Assembly: GCA_046330435.1 (NCBI GenBank)
Contig: JAXLST010000005.1
Span: 248,001 to 312,000 of the forward strand
Source: Ga0077560 sp046330435
GTDB lineage: Bacteria > Actinomycetota > Thermoleophilia > Miltoncostaeales > Miltoncostaeaceae
DNA length: 64,000 nt
Direction: 5' to 3'
In this document: positions 36,878 through 44,701 of the stretch, one piece after another
Numbering within the stretch: the stretch's first letter is position 1
How the letters are laid out: each line of letters begins with the position of its first letter
Notes under the pieces: model-generated
The model's input: the letters and a program-made list of their open reading frames with translations, nothing else
Databases searched by the model: none
Told to the model about the DNA's origin: nothing
Position numbers and translations under genes: made by a program

Positions 36878-37780
36878 TCACCGGTGACCGCGCGGGAGGA
36901 CGTGGGCCAGGAGCCAGTCCCGCCACTCCGCGAGGCCGTCGTCGGACTGCTCGGCCGAGACCGCGAACACGGCGACGTCCGGGCAGCACTCGCGCAGCCG
37001 GCCGCGCGCCGCGTCGACCGCCCCCGCGCCCGCCTCGTCGGCCTTCGTGAGCACCACCGCCTGGGCCTCCCGTACCGCCGCCGGCGGCAGCGACGCGGCG
37101 TCGGCCACCGGCACCACCAGCACCTGGAGGTCCCCGCCGGGGCCGCCCCGCGCCTCGGGCTCGCGGTCGCGGTCCTCGACCAGTACCACCTGCACGTCCC
37201 CGAGGGCCCGCACCGCGTCGCGCAGGCCGGCGCGCCAGTGGGCGCGCGGGTCGGAGATCGTGGTGGTGCCGTCCACCGTCTCGGTCACCGGGGCGGAGCC
37301 GGGCGCCGCGTCGGCCCGCACGACCCCGGCCTCGCACTCGCGCAGCAGCGGGATGGTGCGCATGAGCAGCGTGGACTTGCCGGCGCCCGCGGCGCCCACC
37401 AGCAGCACCACCAGGGCGCGGTCGGAGGGGCGGTCGACCCCGCGCGCCAGCGCGGCGCGCACGATCCCGAGCACGTCGGAGCGGGTGAGCATCCCCACCG
37501 CCCGGCCGTCCTCCACCACCACGGCGGCCTCGCGGTCCTTCAGCAGGGCGGCGACGGCCTCCTCGGCATCGTCGTCGGGCGATGCGGCGTGCACGGACTC
37601 GGGGCCCAGCAGCACCAGCGGGCCGTCGTCGGTGGCGATCCACAGCCCCGCCAGGCGGTCCCCGTCCATGAGCGGCAGGTGGCGCACCTTCGCGGTCTCC
37701 ACGAGCCGGGCGAGGTCCTCCGGGGAGGCGTCGCGGCCGACGGTGAGCGGCCGGCGGGTCATGATGTCGCGGAGCCTCAT
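36878..37780 (-). CDS. CBS-pair domain fused to a HypB/UreG-like GTPase domain
   Basis: A 300-residue two-module protein. Residues 1-110 are a CBS pair (MRLRDIMTRRPLTVG, LPLMDGDRLAGLW, AVVVEDGRAVGMLTRSD), which binds adenine nucleotides. Residues 120-300 are a SIMIBI-class P-loop domain: LLVGAAGAGKSTLLMRTIPLL (P-loop 129-137), TTTISDPRAHW (possible switch), VVLTKADE (TKAD at 245-248, guanine specificity) and FAVSAEQSDDGL. The second module resembles HypB/UreG metallochaperone GTPases, but lacks an obvious His/Cys metal site. The ATG overlaps the upstream universal stress protein gene. Function unknown; a nucleotide-sensing GTPase is an attractive guess. Confidence 0.75.
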   Translation of the reverse strand: MRLRDIMTRRPLTVGRDASPEDLARLVETAKVRHLPLMDGDRLAGLWIATDDGPLVLLGPESVHAASPDDDAEEAVAALLKDREAAVVVEDGRAVGMLTRSDVLGIVRAALARGVDRPSDRALVVLLVGAAGAGKSTLLMRTIPLLRECEAGVVRADAAPGSAPVTETVDGTTTISDPRAHWRAGLRDAVRALGDVQVVLVEDRDREPEARGGPGGDLQVLVVPVADAASLPPAAVREAQAVVLTKADEAGAGAVDAARGRLRECCPDVAVFAVSAEQSDDGLAEWRDWLLAHVLPRGHR

Positions 37781-38211
37781 GCCGCACCCCCCTGGGCCCG
37801 CACCAGCAGCACCGGGCAGGGCGCGTGGTAGGCCAGGTACGAGGCGAAGCTGCCCAGCAGCATCCGCTGCACCGCGCCCCGGTGGGACCCGGCGATGATG
37901 AGGTCGCACCCGGACCCGGCGGCCCAGTCGCACACCGCGACCGGCGGGTAGCCGGTGAGCAGCACCGGCTCGGCGCCCTCCACCTCCGCGGCGCGGTCCT
38001 CCAGCCACCGCTGGGCGGCCTGGTTGATGTCGGCGGGGTCCGGCACCCAGTCCCCCGCCATCCCGGTGTAGACCAGCGGCTGCGGCGCGGCGAAGACCAG
38101 CGACAGCCGCCCGGGGCCCAGCGCACGCAGGCGCAGGCCCTCGTCGACGACGCGCTGGGCGACGTCCGAATCGTCGATGCAGCAGGCGATGTGGGCGTAC
38201 GGCGCCGGCAT
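37777..38211 (-). CDS. Universal stress protein family (UspA)
   Basis: The 144-residue protein has the Usp fold: HIACCIDDS at the first strand, and the ATP-binding signature AGSHRGAVQRMLLGSFASYLAYHAPCPVLLV, of the G-2x-G-9x-G(S/T) type though with changes. The ATG at 38211 is supported by GGGAG about 6 nt upstream. It is coupled to the CBS-GTPase gene (ATGA), and a second usp gene lies upstream, so these three probably act in one stress response. Confidence 0.85.
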   Translation of the reverse strand: MPAPYAHIACCIDDSDVAQRVVDEGLRLRALGPGRLSLVFAAPQPLVYTGMAGDWVPDPADINQAAQRWLEDRAAEVEGAEPVLLTGYPPVAVCDWAAGSGCDLIIAGSHRGAVQRMLLGSFASYLAYHAPCPVLLVRAQGGAA

Positions 38212-38292
38212 GCTCACTCCCGTTCGTGGGTCACGGTCCGCACCTTCAATGGTGAACCCCGTTCCCGCCGGAGTCCATCCGGGGCACCCCGG

Positions 38293-38703
38293 TCACCCGG
38301 GGCGGGCGAGCAGCACCGGGCAGGGGGCGTGGTGCGCGAGGTGCCGCGCGAACCCCCCGAACCCCAGCCGCTCGGCCGCGTCGTCGTGGCTGGCCGAGAC
38401 GATCAGGTCGCAGCCGGCCTCCCGCGCCCACGCCACCACCCGGTGCGCGGGCCGGTCCCCGATGAGCAGCACGGGCTCCGCGCCCGGCACCGTCTCGGCC
38501 ACGCCCTGCAGCCACTCCCGGGCCTCCACCGCGAAGGTCTGCGCCTGCGGCGGCTCCCACCGGGAATAGCCGGCGAGCCGCGGCGGCACCGCCACGTGCA
38601 CCAGGCTCAGGCGCGCGGGCCGCAGCGCGGCGGCCTCGCGCAGCGCCGCCTCGCCCGCCTCCGGGGAGGCGTCCAGGCACACCGCGATGTGGTCGTACGG
38701 CAC
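38293..38703 (-). CDS. Universal stress protein family (UspA), second copy
   Basis: A 136-residue UspA-fold paralogue: YDHIAVCLDASPEAGEAALREAAAL, then LIVSASHDDAAERLGFGGFARHLAHHAPCPVLLARPG. The nucleotide-binding loop is weaker than in the neighbouring copy (SASHDD instead of GSHRG), so ATP binding is uncertain. The GTG at 38703 follows TAGGCT by 6 nt. Separate promoter from the downstream usp gene (81 nt apart). Confidence 0.82.
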   Translation of the reverse strand: MPYDHIAVCLDASPEAGEAALREAAALRPARLSLVHVAVPPRLAGYSRWEPPQAQTFAVEAREWLQGVAETVPGAEPVLLIGDRPAHRVVAWAREAGCDLIVSASHDDAAERLGFGGFARHLAHHAPCPVLLARPG

Positions 38704-38709
38704 CGCCGC

Positions 38710-38715
38710 AGCCTA
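38710..38715 (-). promoter_or_regulatory. Candidate -10 element of the second usp gene
   Basis: TAGGCT on the minus strand, 6 nt before the GTG at 38703. Confidence 0.4.
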
Positions 38716-38729
38716 CCCCGGGGACGGGG

Positions 38730-39245
38730 TCAGGCCAGGCGGGACACGTCGATCTGCACCGACACGCCGCTGCGGTGCTCGGGCAGGCCCAGGGCCCGCG
38801 CGGCGGCCCGCAGCGCCGCGTTGCGCGGCACGATCTCGGCGACGAAGCTCCGCACGCCCTGCATCATCGCGCGGTGGCCGACCTCGGCGAGGAGCCGCTG
38901 GCCGATGTCGGTGAGCCGCCAGCCCTCGGCGACCGCGAGCATCGCCTGGCCGGTGTCCCCCTCGCCCGGCACCCACGACGCGAGCCCGACCACCCGGTCG
39001 CCCGAGCTGCTGGGGGTCACGGCGACGACCTTGCGGCCCGTGCCGTTCCCGTCGCCCACCTCGTCCGCGCGGGGAACCAGCGCGTCGGCGTGGTACCTGG
39101 TGCGGGACCGCTCGGCGTTGAGCTGGGCCACCAGCATCCCGATGGCGTCCGCGTCCTCGGGCCGGGCCGTCCGGATCCGCACCGGGGCCTTCCCGGCCCA
39201 GGCGGCGCGATCACTGTCGAGGGCGGTTGCCATGGGGTCGGTCAC
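38730..39245 (-). CDS. GNAT-family N-acetyltransferase
   Basis: A 171-residue GNAT-fold protein: IRTARPEDADAIGMLVAQLN at the first strand and helix, VVGLASWVPG, a central RLTDIGQRLLAEVGHRAMMQGVRSFVAEIV that includes the acetyl-CoA region (less typical R/Q-x-x-G-x-G/A), and NAALRAAARALG. The RxxGxG loop is degenerate. Substrate unknown; GNATs next to usp and CBS genes are found in stress regulons. A GTG at 39245 or an ATG at 39233 is the start. Confidence 0.75.
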   Translation of the reverse strand: MTDPMATALDSDRAAWAGKAPVRIRTARPEDADAIGMLVAQLNAERSRTRYHADALVPRADEVGDGNGTGRKVVAVTPSSSGDRVVGLASWVPGEGDTGQAMLAVAEGWRLTDIGQRLLAEVGHRAMMQGVRSFVAEIVPRNAALRAAARALGLPEHRSGVSVQIDVSRLA

Positions 39246-39351
39246 GTCCGGGGAAGAGGATGGGGCTCGAGAAGCCTGGTGACCTATGGTGGTCCGGCCC
39301 GCCTCGCGCGGTAACGGGCCAAACGCGGCTTAGTGATCCGTGCTTTCCCGA

Positions 39352-39379
39352 ACGGCCCCCCGGGCGGCCGCGGGGGCGG
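39352..39379 (-). terminator. Possible terminator after the response regulator gene
   Basis: GCCCCC ... GGGGGC with an 11-nt loop immediately downstream of the regulator stop codon. No T-run. Low certainty. Confidence 0.3.
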
Positions 39380-40021
39380 TCAGCGTGAGTCCAGCAGCCC
39401 CGCGTCGAGGGCGTGCTTGACCATCGCCGCCCGCGACTCGGCGCGCAGCTTGGTCATCACGTGGGCGCGGTGGCTCTCCACCGTGCGCACGCTCACCACG
39501 AGCTCCTGGGCGATCTCCTGGTTGGTGTAGCCCAGGGCGAGGAGGCGCAGGACCTCCCGCTCGCGCGGGGACAGTTCGTCCACCGGCCCGGTGGGCGCGA
39601 TGGGCTGGGCGAGCTTCGCCCCCAGGCTGGGGTGCAGGTACCGCTCGCCCTCGGACACGGCGCGCAGGGCGCGCACCAGCTCCTCGTCGGCGGCGGTCTT
39701 CACCAGGTAGCCGTCGGCGCCGGACGCGAACGCCCGCCGCACGTCGTCGGCCTCGTCGTGCATGGACAGCACCAGCACGCGCACGCCCGGCCGGCGGTCA
39801 CGGATGCGCTTGGCGCCCTCCAGGCCGCCCATGCCCGGCATCTGGAGGTCGAGCAGCACGATGTCGGGCTGGGTGCGCTCCAGGCTCCGCAGCGCCTCCT
39901 CCGCGCTGGCGGCCTCGCCGGCGAACTCCAGGCCGGGTTCGCGCTCCAGCAGCAGCCGCAGGCCGGACCGCAGGACGGCGTGGTCGTCGACGACCAGCAC
40001 TCGGACGATGTCGCTGCTCAA
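39380..40021 (-). CDS. NarL/DevR-type response regulator
   Basis: A 213-residue two-component regulator. The receiver domain (5-120) has VDDH acidic residues, phospho-acceptor Asp58 in IVLLDLQMPG, a Ser/Thr in VLSMHD and Lys in GYLVKTA. A LuxR-type helix-turn-helix follows (about 148-212): LSPREREVLRLLALGYTNQEIAQELVVSVRTVESHRAHVMTKL. The TTG start at 40021 has GGAGG 7 nt upstream and overlaps the kinase stop (TTGA). It should be phosphorylated by the kinase coded directly upstream; targets are unknown. Confidence 0.94.
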   Translation of the reverse strand: MSSDIVRVLVVDDHAVLRSGLRLLLEREPGLEFAGEAASAEEALRSLERTQPDIVLLDLQMPGMGGLEGAKRIRDRRPGVRVLVLSMHDEADDVRRAFASGADGYLVKTAADEELVRALRAVSEGERYLHPSLGAKLAQPIAPTGPVDELSPREREVLRLLALGYTNQEIAQELVVSVRTVESHRAHVMTKLRAESRAAMVKHALDAGLLDSR

Positions 40022-42087
40022 CGAGGGTCCTCCAGGTCGACGATGAGGGCTGTCCCGGCGCCAAGGGCGCTCTCGATGCGGAGGGAGCCGCCGATGAGCT
40101 CGACGCGCTCCCGGATGCCGGGGATCCCCAGGCGGTTGCTGGGCCCGGCGGTGTCGAAGCCGCGGCCGTCGTCCTCGACGACGACGCGGATGTGGCCGCC
40201 GTGGCGGCTCACGACCACGCTGGCCTGTCCCGCGCCGCTGTGGCGCGCGACGTTGGTGAGCGCCTCCTGCACCACGCGGAACAGCGCGATCTGCATCTCC
40301 TCGGGCAGGTCGTCCGGGAGGTCGTTCACCAGCACGTCCACGGCCATGCCGGTGGCCTCGCGCAGGCGGGCCGCCTGGCGCTCGATGGCGCTGGAGAGCC
40401 CGTGCTCGCGCAGGCCGGAGGGCCGCAGGTCGGTCGCGAGGTTCCGGAGGCTGCCGCTGATGCCGTTGACCATCTGGCGCAGCTCGGCGAGGCGACGCTG
40501 GCCCTCGGCGTCCACGTGCTCGTCCAGCATCCGCAGGTTCAGCGCCAGGGCGGTGAGGGACTGCCCGGCCTCGTCGTGCAGCTCGCGGGCGACGCGGGCG
40601 CGCTCGGCCTCCTGCGCCTCGATCGCCTGGCGCAGGCCCTCCGCGGCGGCGCTGGCCCGGGCCTCGGCGGCCTGCACCTGGGCGGACTCGCGCAGGCGCC
40701 GCCGCTCGGCGGCGAACGTCTCGGCGTTGGCGACCGCGATGGACGCCTGGCTGGCGAGCGTGGCGAGCAGGCGGCGGGCCCGGGCGTCCATGGGCGTGCG
40801 GGCCACGGCGGCGAGCGCGCCCACCCGGTCGCCGTCCACCTCCAGGGGCTCCACCACGGCGGTGGATGCGCCGAGCGCGGTGCACAGCGCGTCGGCCACC
40901 TCCTCCAGGTCGCCGGGGCTGTCCACCGACTCCATCGCCAGGGCGTCCACGCCGTGGGCGATGCGGAACCGCATGGGGCCGTCGCCGCCCAGCGCGATGC
41001 CGACGGTGTCGGCCCCGGTGAGCCGCCGGGCGCGCCGGGCGATGAGGGGCAGCAGCTCTTCCAGGTCGAGCGTGGAGAGGATGGCGCGGGCGACCTCCTG
41101 CACGCTGCGCAGCTCGCCCACCCGCAGCCGCTCGCTCTCGTACCGGCGGGCGTTGTCCACCGCCACCGCGGCCTGGGCGGCGAGCGTCTGCGCGAGGCGC
41201 TCGTCCTCCTCCGAGAACTCGTCGGCCGTCTCCTTCTCGGTGACGTACAGGTTCCCGAACACCTCGCCGCGCAGCACGATGGGCACGCCCAGGAACGACT
41301 TCATGGGCGGGTGCCCGGCCGGGAAGCCGAACGAGCGCGGGTCCGCGGCCATCTCCGGGATGCGCACCGGGCGCGGCTCGCGGATGAGGATGCCGAGGAT
41401 GCCCTTGCCGCGCGGCGGCGCGCCGATGGTCTGCATCTCCTCGGGGGTGAGGCCGGAGGTCACGAAGCGCTCCAGCTCCGTGTGGGCCGGGTTGAGCACC
41501 CCCAGGGCCGCGTAGCGGGCGCCCAGCACCTCGCGCGCGACCGTGACCAGCCGGTTGAGCACCTCGTCGATGGAGAGGTGGCTCGCCATCGCCATGCCGG
41601 CCTCGATGAGCCGCTCGGCCGTGATGCGCGCGCGGTCGCCCGTGTGCCGCTCGTCGGCGATGCGGAGCGCGGCGCCGGCGGCGATCGCGAGCGACCGCAG
41701 CACCCGTTCGTCCTCGGCGCTCGGCTCGTCGGACAGCAGGCCGCCCACCAGCAGCGGGGGTTCCCAGCGCCCGGCGACCCGGGTGAGCGCCACGCGCTCG
41801 CCCCCGCCGAGCCGGCCGGACGCGACGCCGCGGGATGCCGCGGCGACCACCTCCTCCGGGATCTCCACGCCCTCGGCGGTGCCGGGGCGGGTGGACGCCA
41901 GCACCCGGGCGCCCGACGGCTCGACGGCCACCAGCAGCCCGGACTCCAGGCACGGCACGCGGGCGGCGGTCTCCACCACGGCGCGGCGGCTGCCGGCGGC
42001 GGTGAGGCCGTCGCCGGCCATGTCGCACAGCTCCATGAGGTGGTCCAGCATCCCCTCGGCGGGGTCGGTGCCGGGGGGCCTGCTCAT
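40018..42087 (-). CDS. GAF-domain sensor histidine kinase (DevS/NarX-like)
   Basis: A cytoplasmic kinase of 689 residues without transmembrane helices. Three GAF-like sensory blocks can be seen (about 15-145, 160-310 and 325-475), with the middle one most typical (LGVPIVLRGEVFGNLYVTEK). The HisKA_3 motif is ERARVARELHDEAGQSLTAL (His504). The HATPase domain (about 590-689) has ALTNVARHSGA, VVVEDDGRGFD and LGIPGIRERVELIGGSL. This fits the DosS/DevS group, some of which bind haem in GAF, but a haem ligand cannot be named by eye. It is coupled upstream to ald and downstream to its regulator. Confidence 0.92.
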   Translation of the reverse strand: MSRPPGTDPAEGMLDHLMELCDMAGDGLTAAGSRRAVVETAARVPCLESGLLVAVEPSGARVLASTRPGTAEGVEIPEEVVAAASRGVASGRLGGGERVALTRVAGRWEPPLLVGGLLSDEPSAEDERVLRSLAIAAGAALRIADERHTGDRARITAERLIEAGMAMASHLSIDEVLNRLVTVAREVLGARYAALGVLNPAHTELERFVTSGLTPEEMQTIGAPPRGKGILGILIREPRPVRIPEMAADPRSFGFPAGHPPMKSFLGVPIVLRGEVFGNLYVTEKETADEFSEEDERLAQTLAAQAAVAVDNARRYESERLRVGELRSVQEVARAILSTLDLEELLPLIARRARRLTGADTVGIALGGDGPMRFRIAHGVDALAMESVDSPGDLEEVADALCTALGASTAVVEPLEVDGDRVGALAAVARTPMDARARRLLATLASQASIAVANAETFAAERRRLRESAQVQAAEARASAAAEGLRQAIEAQEAERARVARELHDEAGQSLTALALNLRMLDEHVDAEGQRRLAELRQMVNGISGSLRNLATDLRPSGLREHGLSSAIERQAARLREATGMAVDVLVNDLPDDLPEEMQIALFRVVQEALTNVARHSGAGQASVVVSRHGGHIRVVVEDDGRGFDTAGPSNRLGIPGIRERVELIGGSLRIESALGAGTALIVDLEDPR

Positions 42088-43163
42088 GCGGCGAGGGCCG
42101 CGGCGACCGCCGCGTTCGCGATCTTGCCGTCGCGCACGTTCACGCCGGGGCGCAGGCCGGTGTCCGCGCGCAGCGCCGCGGTGAGCCCCTGGTCGGCGAT
42201 GCGCAGCACGTACGGGAGCGTGGCGTTCGCCAGCGCCGGCGTCGAGGTGACGGGGACGGCGCCCGGCATGTTGGAGACGCAGTAGTGGACGACGCCGTCC
42301 ACCTCGTACACCGGGTCGGAGTGCGTGGTGGGCCGGGCCGTCTCGATGCAGCCGCCCTGGTCCACCGACACGTCCACGACGACCGACCCCTTGCGCATGG
42401 TCCCGATCATCTCGCGGGTCACAAGGCGCGGCGCGCGGGCCCCCGGCAGGAGCACGGCGCCCACCACCAGGTCGGCGGTGACGATGAGCTCCTCGATGGC
42501 CAGGCGCGTGGAGTACTGGAACGTCACGCGGCCGCCCATCATGAGCTCGAGGTCCCGCATGCGCTCCACGTCGGTGTCCAGGACGGTCACGTGCGCCTGC
42601 ATGCCGGTGGCGACGACCGCCGCGTTCCGCCCGACGATGCCCGCGCCGATGATCACCACGTTGCCGGGGGGCACGCCGGCGACGCCGCCCAGCAGCACGC
42701 CGCGCCCGCCGCGGGGCATCTCCAGGTACCGGGCGCCGGCCTGCACCGCGAGCCGGCCCGCGACCTCGCTCATGGGGGCGAGCAGCGGCAGGCGGCCCTG
42801 CGGGTCCTCGACGGTCTCGTACGCGAGCGCCGTGGTGCCGGCCCGGCACAGGGCGTCCGCGACGCCGGGGTTCGCCGCCAGGTGCAGGTACGTGAACAGG
42901 ATCTGGTCGTCGCGGAGGAACCCGAACTCCGACGGCATCGGCTCCTTGACCTTCAGCACCAGGTCGGACCCCCAGCACGACGCGGCGTCGCCGACGCGGG
43001 CACCCACCCGCTCGTACGCCTCGTCGGGGTAGCTGGCGCCCGCGCCGGCCCCCGACTGCACGCGCACCTCGTGGCCCCGGCGCACCAGCTCGAGCGCGCC
43101 GGCAGGCGTCAGCGCGACCCGGTATTCGTCGCTCTTGACCTCGGCTGGAACGCCGACCCGCAT
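42084..43163 (-). CDS. ald: Alanine dehydrogenase
   Basis: Ald interconverts L-alanine and pyruvate with NAD and ammonia. The 359-residue product is nearly the usual 370. Motifs: [30 protein letters not shown] (catalytic Lys), FTYLHLAA (catalytic His), [14 protein letters not shown] (NAD site), [11 protein letters not shown] (active-site Asp) and [12 protein letters not shown]. All are standard. AGGAGG just upstream supports the ATG. It heads an operon with the kinase and regulator genes. In mycobacteria ald responds to low oxygen, which may explain the link with a DevS-like kinase; this is inference. Confidence 0.95.
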   Translation of the reverse strand: MRVGVPAEVKSDEYRVALTPAGALELVRRGHEVRVQSGAGAGASYPDEAYERVGARVGDAASCWGSDLVLKVKEPMPSEFGFLRDDQILFTYLHLAANPGVADALCRAGTTALAYETVEDPQGRLPLLAPMSEVAGRLAVQAGARYLEMPRGGRGVLLGGVAGVPPGNVVIIGAGIVGRNAAVVATGMQAHVTVLDTDVERMRDLELMMGGRVTFQYSTRLAIEELIVTADLVVGAVLLPGARAPRLVTREMIGTMRKGSVVVDVSVDQGGCIETARPTTHSDPVYEVDGVVHYCVSNMPGAVPVTSTPALANATLPYVLRIADQGLTAALRADTGLRPGVNVRDGKIANAAVAAALAA

Positions 43164-43233
43164 CCGTCCTCCTGGTCACCCGGCTGGGCTGGCACCCCCG
43201 CCCTGTCGGGCGTGAGCACGTCCGGGTCCGGCA

Positions 43234-43239
43234 AGTGTA
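43234..43239 (-). promoter_or_regulatory. Candidate -10 element of the ald operon
   Basis: TACACT on the minus strand about 70 nt before the ald ATG, so this transcript would have a leader with an AGGAGG ribosome-binding site, unlike the leaderless genes nearby. Confidence 0.3.
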
Positions 43240-43263
43240 CGGGGGGCGGCGGCGCCGGTCGAT

Positions 43264-44472
43264 TCAGCGGCGGCCGCGGGAGGCGTGCAGGCCGCGTTCG
43301 GCCCCGCCCCCGGGGATGCGGCGCAGGCGGCGCGGGAAGGCCCCGGCCAGGCATGCGACGGCCCCCAGCAGGAACGCGCTCGCGAGCGCCAGCCCCAGGT
43401 CCCGGCCCCATCCGCGGGACCGCACGGCCGGGCCGTCGGCCTCCAGGCGGTCCACGCGGGTGAGCTCCGCCCCCGCCAGGGCGTGGTCGGGATAGGCCTC
43501 CCGCGCGGCGCGCAGGTCCCCGGCCGCCCCCCGCAGGTCGGCCTGCCACAGTCGCTCCAGCCCGCTGCGGAACGCGGCGGCCGACGGGCCGGGCGCCGTG
43601 GTCACGCCGGCGCGTTCCAGCAGCTTGCGCACGCGCACGGCGCGCACCAGCACGCCCTGCCCCTGGTAGCGCCAGCGCACCACCCCGTGCACGCGCCCGG
43701 CGGCGTCCACCGCGGGCCCTCCGGAGTCGCCCTGCTCCACCGCCGCGGTGACCACCGTGAAGCGCTGCCCCGGCACCGTGGGCACCCGCCCGGTGGCGCC
43801 CAGGGTCCCGGGCCGGATCCGGGGGATCGCGGGCCCGGTGCCGGTCACCGCGAACGGGTCGCGCGTGCCGAACCCGATGGTGCTCACCGGCGTGCCGGTG
43901 GTCATGGACTCGTCCAGGTCCAGGGCGGGGACGCCGTGCGCGGGGATGCGCAGCAGCACCAGGTCATCCACCGCGGAGCGGCCGCCGGGCACGATCGCCG
44001 CCCGCCACGACACCGGCCGTGAGCGGCCGTCCGGGGTCGCCTGGACGACGCGCAGCTCGGTGAGGCGCGGGTTCACCGGCCGCACGTCGTTCAGGGTCAC
44101 CCACTCGGTCACGTACGCCTGGTCCACGGGCGCCCGCCCGCCGAACCGCGCGGCCAGCGCGGCGGGGGCGGCGTACCGGGCGAGGGTCGCGCCGTCGGGC
44201 GCGGCCACATGCGCGGCGGTGACCAGGTAGCCGTCCTGGGACACCGCGAACGCCGTGCCCATCTCCTCCACGAACCGGGCGCCCTCCTGCAGCGGGATCA
44301 CCCGGCCGGTGCCGCCCACGCGCAGGCCGTCCATCTCGTACCGCGCCTGCACCCGGTACACCGACGGCAGGGCGAGAGCCGCGCCGCGGTCCAGGGGGGC
44401 GTCGGCGGCGCCCGCCGGAACGGCGCCGGCCATGGCGGCGGCGAGCACGGCGAGACGCGGCAGGGAGCGCAT
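43264..44472 (-). CDS. Secreted trypsin-like serine protease with C-terminal membrane anchor
   Basis: A 402-residue exported protease. Signal peptide (1-22, LAVLAAAMAGAVPAGA). Chymotrypsin-fold domain with His88 (VTAAHVA), Asp170 (DDLVLLRI) and Ser250 (EQGDSGGPA). A helical TPR-like stretch (about 300-340) follows, then a transmembrane helix (about 358-378) with a basic cytoplasmic tail. This is the shape of HtrA-like or MarP-like membrane proteases, though without PDZ. The ATG at 44472 follows TACGCT by 6 nt. It is divergent from the DUF11 genes and may process surface proteins. Confidence 0.85.
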   Translation of the reverse strand: MRSLPRLAVLAAAMAGAVPAGAADAPLDRGAALALPSVYRVQARYEMDGLRVGGTGRVIPLQEGARFVEEMGTAFAVSQDGYLVTAAHVAAPDGATLARYAAPAALAARFGGRAPVDQAYVTEWVTLNDVRPVNPRLTELRVVQATPDGRSRPVSWRAAIVPGGRSAVDDLVLLRIPAHGVPALDLDESMTTGTPVSTIGFGTRDPFAVTGTGPAIPRIRPGTLGATGRVPTVPGQRFTVVTAAVEQGDSGGPAVDAAGRVHGVVRWRYQGQGVLVRAVRVRKLLERAGVTTAPGPSAAAFRSGLERLWQADLRGAAGDLRAAREAYPDHALAGAELTRVDRLEADGPAVRSRGWGRDLGLALASAFLLGAVACLAGAFPRRLRRIPGGGAERGLHASRGRR

Positions 44473-44478
44473 GCCCCG

Positions 44479-44484
44479 AGCGTA
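44479..44484 (-). promoter_or_regulatory. Candidate -10 element of the protease gene
   Basis: TACGCT on the minus strand, 6 nt before the ATG at 44472. Confidence 0.45.
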
Positions 44485-44542
44485 GCCGCGGCCGCGTCCC
44501 CCGCGGAGGACAACGGCCACGCCCCCCGGAAGGGTCCGAAAA

Positions 44543-44701
44543 GCTCACACGCCCTGGTCTCGCGTGGGGGACACAAACCCCCCGTCCGCATGGTTCGCGA
44601 CGATGGCCACCTGCGGTTCCATCACGGGGCACCCGGTTGGGCGCACACCCCCGATGTCATCCCTCGGTACGGACGCCGTCACCCATGGAGGCATCTCCTC
44701 A
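44543..44701 (+). promoter_or_regulatory. Conserved 5' leader, copy 1 (before the first DUF11 gene)
   Basis: This 159-nt region shares colinear blocks with the region before the second DUF11 gene: GCTCAC (44543), CCCCCCGTCCGC (44578), GGTTCGC (44592), CGGTACGGACGCCG (44665) and GGAGGCATCTCC (44687-44698), with nearly equal spacing. The last block holds the ribosome-binding site and is itself a small palindrome (GGAG/CTCC), 3 nt before the ATG, so access to it could be controlled by folding. I do not recognise a known riboswitch class. Confidence 0.6.

Noticed and set aside
37777..38217. GTG at 38217 as the start of the first Usp protein
   Set aside because: GGGAG sits too close to that GTG but at good distance from the ATG at 38211, so the ATG was chosen.
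44543..44701. Considered the conserved leader as a known c-di-GMP (GEMM) or c-di-AMP (ydaO) riboswitch
   Set aside because: I could not align the leader to the consensus cores of either class by eye. Only a covariance-model search can decide.
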